From CBDBBY01 sp965203795 (GTDB taxonomy: Bacteria; Pseudomonadota; Alphaproteobacteria; Rhodobacterales; Rhodobacteraceae), in assembly GCA_965203795.1 (NCBI GenBank), contig OZ241915.1, forward strand, positions 1,550,001 through 1,614,000: a DNA stretch of 64,000 bases. Reading direction: 5' to 3'. The position numbers were made by a program, and so were the translations under genes. The notes beneath the pieces were generated by a model, which had not been told where the DNA came from, did no database searches, and saw only the letters and a list, made by a program, of their open reading frames with translations. Numbering within the stretch: the first letter of the stretch is position 1; every line of letters begins with the position of its first letter. Shown one piece after another: positions 61,362-64,000 of the stretch.

Positions 61362-61680
61362 GTTCAATCGAACTATGGCGATAAAGGCGCACGTAATAAG
61401 CGGTTCGGACCCGGGGGCGGTACCCGGCGGCTCCACCAATCCCATATCCAACGCCCGTCTCATTGGGGCGGATCCATGGGGCCGAAACAGGATCGACGGA
61501 CGTGTAAAGGTGTAAGCTTTCGCTCGGTGGGGCACCGCCGTAATCGGTCCGACTTGCACAATTGCCAATGACAATCGTGCTCCGGTAGCTCTTGCGGCGT
61601 AGCCGTTCGACAGACCGGAATTCAGTCCGGCGGCGTAGCAGCCGTCGGCGGGGTCCGCAGGCACCTGGCAACAGAAGCCT
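61362..61680 (+). ncRNA. ssrA: Two-piece (circularly permuted) tmRNA
   Basis: The acceptor piece comes first and ends with CGGCTCCACCA at 61428-61438. An internal spacer (about 61439-61477) is followed by the coding piece, which starts with GGGGCCGAAACAGGATCGAC at 61478. The two halves pair as a seven-pair acceptor stem, GGGGCCG with CGGCTCC, including G3-U70, the alanine identity pair. The tag frame at 61564-61602 encodes ANDNRAPVALAA and a UAG stop. The permuted order and tag type are alphaproteobacterial. Outer ends are approximate. A hairpin at 61657-61682 marks the likely 3' end. The T-arm loop reads GGCGGTA and lacks the usual TTC start. Confidence 0.92.
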
Positions 61681-61763
61681 GCCACTACCCCCCCCCGTTT
61701 TCACATCCGGCCGCAGTTGCTAGATTCCGCGCCGTCAGGTCGGCAGCCTTGCAAGGTCGCGAA

Positions 61764-62270
61764 ATGGATTCCATCGACTACCCCGCCATCATGGACCGCG
61801 CCGTCCAAGGCGCGATCGCGGATGTCCTGATGCAAGTCGTTCGGCACGGCCTTCCGGGCGATCACCATTTCGTCATCTGCTTCAGCACGGAGCACCCCGA
61901 CGCGCGGGTCCCCGAGTGGATCAAGGAGCAGTATCCCGAAGCAATGGTGATCGTCCTGCAGCACTGGTTCGACAATCTTGCGGTTAGCAAGGACGGGTTT
62001 TCGGTCACGCTCAATTTCAGCGATACCCCCGAGGACCTCCACGTTCCTTTCGCTTCGATTCTTTCCTTCATGGACCCGAGCGTGGGATTCAAACTTTATC
62101 TCGGCGGCCTCCCGCAGGAAGATGAAGATGCGCCTGACGCTTCCCCGGCGGAGCAACAGCCCAAGCCCCCGACCCCCGCAAAAGCGGCCTCGCCTGGCGA
62201 TGGGGAACCAGACAAAATCGTCAGCTTGGACCGGTTCAGGAAGGGCGCCCCCGGAAAGAAGCCCGCATGA
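61764..62270 (+). CDS. sspB: ClpXP adaptor SspB, alpha type
   Basis: Delivers SsrA-tagged proteins to the ClpXP protease. The 168-residue product from ATG 61764 has the SspB domain (about 1-115; IDYPAIMDRAVQGAIADVLMQVVRHGLPGDHHFVICFSTEHPDARVPEWIKEQYPEAMVIVLQ). An acidic and Pro-rich flexible linker follows, with the C-terminal ClpX-binding tail DKIVSLDRFRKG. It lies 84 bases after the tmRNA gene, whose tag it should recognise, and its stop codon overlaps the fumC ATG (ATGA). Confidence 0.94.
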   Translation: MDSIDYPAIMDRAVQGAIADVLMQVVRHGLPGDHHFVICFSTEHPDARVPEWIKEQYPEAMVIVLQHWFDNLAVSKDGFSVTLNFSDTPEDLHVPFASILSFMDPSVGFKLYLGGLPQEDEDAPDASPAEQQPKPPTPAKAASPGDGEPDKIVSLDRFRKGAPGKKPA

Positions 62271-63661
62271 CCGGAACCCGCACCGAATCCGACAGCTTCG
62301 GTCCGCTGGACGTTCCGGCGGACAAGTACTGGGGGGCGCAGACGCAGCGCTCGATCGGGAATTTCCGGATCGGATGGGAACGCCAGCCGACGATGATCAT
62401 CCGCGCGATGGGCACCATCAAGGAAGCGTGCGCCATCGTGAACGTGGAGTTCGGACTGATCGCGCCCGAGCTGGGCAACGCAATAGCGAAAGCCGCGAAC
62501 GAAGTGGCTTCCGGCCGGCTGGACGACAATTTCCCGCTTGTCGTTTGGCAGACAGGGTCCGGCACCCAGACAAACATGAACGCCAACGAGGTGATAGCGA
62601 ACCGCGCGATCGAACTGCTTGGCGGCAAAATCGGATCCAAGACGCCGGTCCACCCAAACGACCATGTCAATCTGGGGCAGTCGTCCAACGATACCTTTCC
62701 GACTGCGATGCACATCGCGACCGTGACCCACGCGCACGATCATCTGCTGCCTGCGCTTCGGCAATTCCGCGAGGCACTGGGTCGGAAGGTCGCAGAGTTC
62801 GAAGGAATCATCAAAATCGGCAGAACCCACACGCAGGACGCCACGCCGCTGACGCTTGCCCAGGAGTTCTCCGGCTACGCGAAGCAAGCCGAGCTGGCGG
62901 TCTCGCGCGTCAAGGCAGCAATGGAAAACCTGTATCCGCTCGCCCAAGGAGGAACGGCGGTGGGAACGGGACTGAACACCAGGAAGGGCTGGGCCGAAGC
63001 CGTCGCTAAGCGAATCGCGGAGACAGCCGGGCTGCCTTTCACAAGTGCCGACAACAAGTTCGAGCCTTTGGCCGCGCACGATGCGATGGTCGAGATGTCC
63101 GGCTCGCTGAAGACGGCGGCGGTCTCGCTGTTCAAGATCGCGAACGACATCCGGTTCCTCGCGTCCGGACCGAGATCGGGGCTCGGGGAACTCTCACTCC
63201 CGGAAAACGAACCCGGATCGTCGATCATGCCGGGCAAAGTAAATCCGACGCAGGCCGAGGCGCTGACGCAGGTCTGCGCCCAGGTGCTCGGAAACGACGC
63301 AGCGGTCGCGTTCGCAGGCAGCCAGGGCCATTTCGAGCTGAACGTTTACAAGCCCGTGATTGCCTACAACGTTCTGCAGTCGGTCCAGCTGCTCGGGGAC
63401 GCCGCGGTCTCCTTCACCGGAAACTGCCTTGCGGGAATCGAGGCGAACAAGGAGCGCATCGGCGACCTGGTCGGGCGCTCGCTGATGCTTGTCACGGCGC
63501 TGGCCCCGGAAATCGGCTACGACAAAGCGGCCGAAGTGGCCAAATCGGCGCACCGGAACGGCACGACGCTCCGAGAAGAGGCGGTCAGGCTCGGCTTCGT
63601 CGATGAACAGACGTTCGACCGCATCGTGCGCCCGGAACGCATGATTGGACCGAATCCCTGA
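62267..63661 (+). CDS. fumC: Fumarate hydratase, class II
   Basis: Interconverts fumarate and malate in the TCA cycle without an iron-sulfur cluster. The 464-residue product shows FGPLDVPADKYWGAQTQRSIGNF, the active-site QTGSGTQTNMNANEV, NLGQSSNDTFPTAMHIA, IKIGRTHTQDATPLTLAQEFSGY and the superfamily signature GSSIMPGKVNPTQAEA near residue 318. The start ATG 62267 overlaps the sspB stop codon. Confidence 0.96.
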   Translation: MTGTRTESDSFGPLDVPADKYWGAQTQRSIGNFRIGWERQPTMIIRAMGTIKEACAIVNVEFGLIAPELGNAIAKAANEVASGRLDDNFPLVVWQTGSGTQTNMNANEVIANRAIELLGGKIGSKTPVHPNDHVNLGQSSNDTFPTAMHIATVTHAHDHLLPALRQFREALGRKVAEFEGIIKIGRTHTQDATPLTLAQEFSGYAKQAELAVSRVKAAMENLYPLAQGGTAVGTGLNTRKGWAEAVAKRIAETAGLPFTSADNKFEPLAAHDAMVEMSGSLKTAAVSLFKIANDIRFLASGPRSGLGELSLPENEPGSSIMPGKVNPTQAEALTQVCAQVLGNDAAVAFAGSQGHFELNVYKPVIAYNVLQSVQLLGDAAVSFTGNCLAGIEANKERIGDLVGRSLMLVTALAPEIGYDKAAEVAKSAHRNGTTLREEAVRLGFVDEQTFDRIVRPERMIGPNP

Positions 63662-63808
63662 CCGCTCGCCGCCGCAAAATCGGCGCGCCGACGCGAGACA
63701 GGGATTTGCATTTTCAAGGTCTCCGACGTACACGGGAAGCTGAATTCCTCATATGCTGCGGGCGGTTTCTGGCTGGAACGCAACCGGTGGGGAGGCTGAG
63801 GCGCTTCA

Positions 63809-64000
63809 ATGACAGACTCTGCGACGCTGATCCAGACTTTGGAAGCGAACGGCCTCAACAGAGGCGCAGCCGAAGCGATCGCCAGCGCCGTGGACCCGGT
63901 TCGCGCAACAGCATCCAGCCTGGGCATAGTCAAATGGTCCATCGGCCTATTTGTCGCGGTTTGGCTGGCGCCCGTCCTCTGGATTTCGAATGAAATCCGC
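63809..64000 (+). CDS. Small membrane protein, C-terminus beyond window edge
   Basis: 64 codons are visible, starting at ATG 63809 (MTDSATLIQTLEANGLNRGAAEAIASAVD). The beginning is helical and amphipathic, in the style of DUF1640/CCDC90-type coiled-coil proteins, where a pattern of Leu and Ala around AAEAIA is common. A hydrophobic helix follows at about residues 42-58 (VKWSIGLFVAVWLAPVLWI). The frame is open at the window end, so length and family are uncertain. Confidence 0.5.
   Translation, partial: MTDSATLIQTLEANGLNRGAAEAIASAVDPVRATASSLGIVKWSIGLFVAVWLAPVLWISNEIR

Noticed and set aside
1..64000. CRISPR array
   Set aside because: No regularly spaced direct repeats were seen; the only close direct repeats are the two at the IS21 end.

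Overview
The window is GC-rich chromosomal DNA from an alphaproteobacterium with an affinity to the Rhodobacterales-like lineages. Support comes from a circularly permuted two-piece tmRNA gene with the tag ANDNRAPVALAA, an alpha-type SspB beside it, the DUF1476 F1-ATPase inhibitor between purB and purC, DUF2852 and DUF4167 proteins, a B12-dependent ribonucleotide reductase, ThyX, an ATP-independent TRAP uptake system, and an acetolactate synthase that reads GEAS at its thiamine-diphosphate motif. Genus and order cannot be fixed from the sequence alone. I saw no phage, plasmid backbone, CRISPR array or replication origin.

Layout. 1-1.8 kb: an IS4-family transposase cut by the window edge and a complete IS5-family element. 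2.4-11.1 kb: a DUF2852 protein, leucyltransferase bpt, a TRAP transporter (DctM, DctQ, DctP) and ilvIH. 11.1-19.9 kb: nrdJ, tRNA-Pro, DUF192 and a double cold-shock protein, a complete ISAs1-family element with 10-bp target duplication, pdxH, fabI and a phosphoribosyltransferase. 20.2-31 kb: purB, DUF1476, purC, a corrinoid methyltransfer set (DUF1638, corrinoid protein, bmt), sufE, rnd, dtd, tRNA-Asn, an MBL hydrolase, an EnvZ-like kinase and tRNA-Ile2. 31.4-34.8 kb is the most accessory part: a decayed IS21-family element followed by an AT-richer Abi/HEPN-type gene. 35-50.6 kb: ndk, an unusual 415-residue protein, an aspartic protease, holC-pepA, the envelope operon lptF-lptG-lptD-surA-pdxA-rsmA, DUF4167, prmC and prfA. 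50.6-55.3 kb: ispG, an IS630-family element, rodZ, sdhE and an Lrp-family regulator. 55.9-58.5 kb: a bufferin (copper-binding modified peptide) cluster. 58.9-64 kb: thyX, gloA, the split ssrA gene, sspB, fumC and the start of a small membrane protein.

How parts fit together. lptF, lptG and lptD overlap by TTGA junctions and surA-pdxA-rsmA by ATGA/GTGA junctions, so LPS export, outer-membrane folding, vitamin B6 and rRNA methylation are translated from one tightly coupled operon. nrdJ, thyX and ndk cover dNTP supply, and nrdJ plus the corrinoid methyltransfer genes imply heavy dependence on cobalamin. ssrA and sspB sit together and act in one pathway: tagging stalled proteins and handing them to ClpXP.

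The most striking observation is the IS630 insertion into the start of ispG. The element went into a TA dinucleotide one base after the ancestral ATG. Its terminal repeat supplies a new ATG in frame with ispG, while the old ispG ribosome-binding site and ATG now read in frame into the transposase, whose stop codon overlaps the new ispG start.
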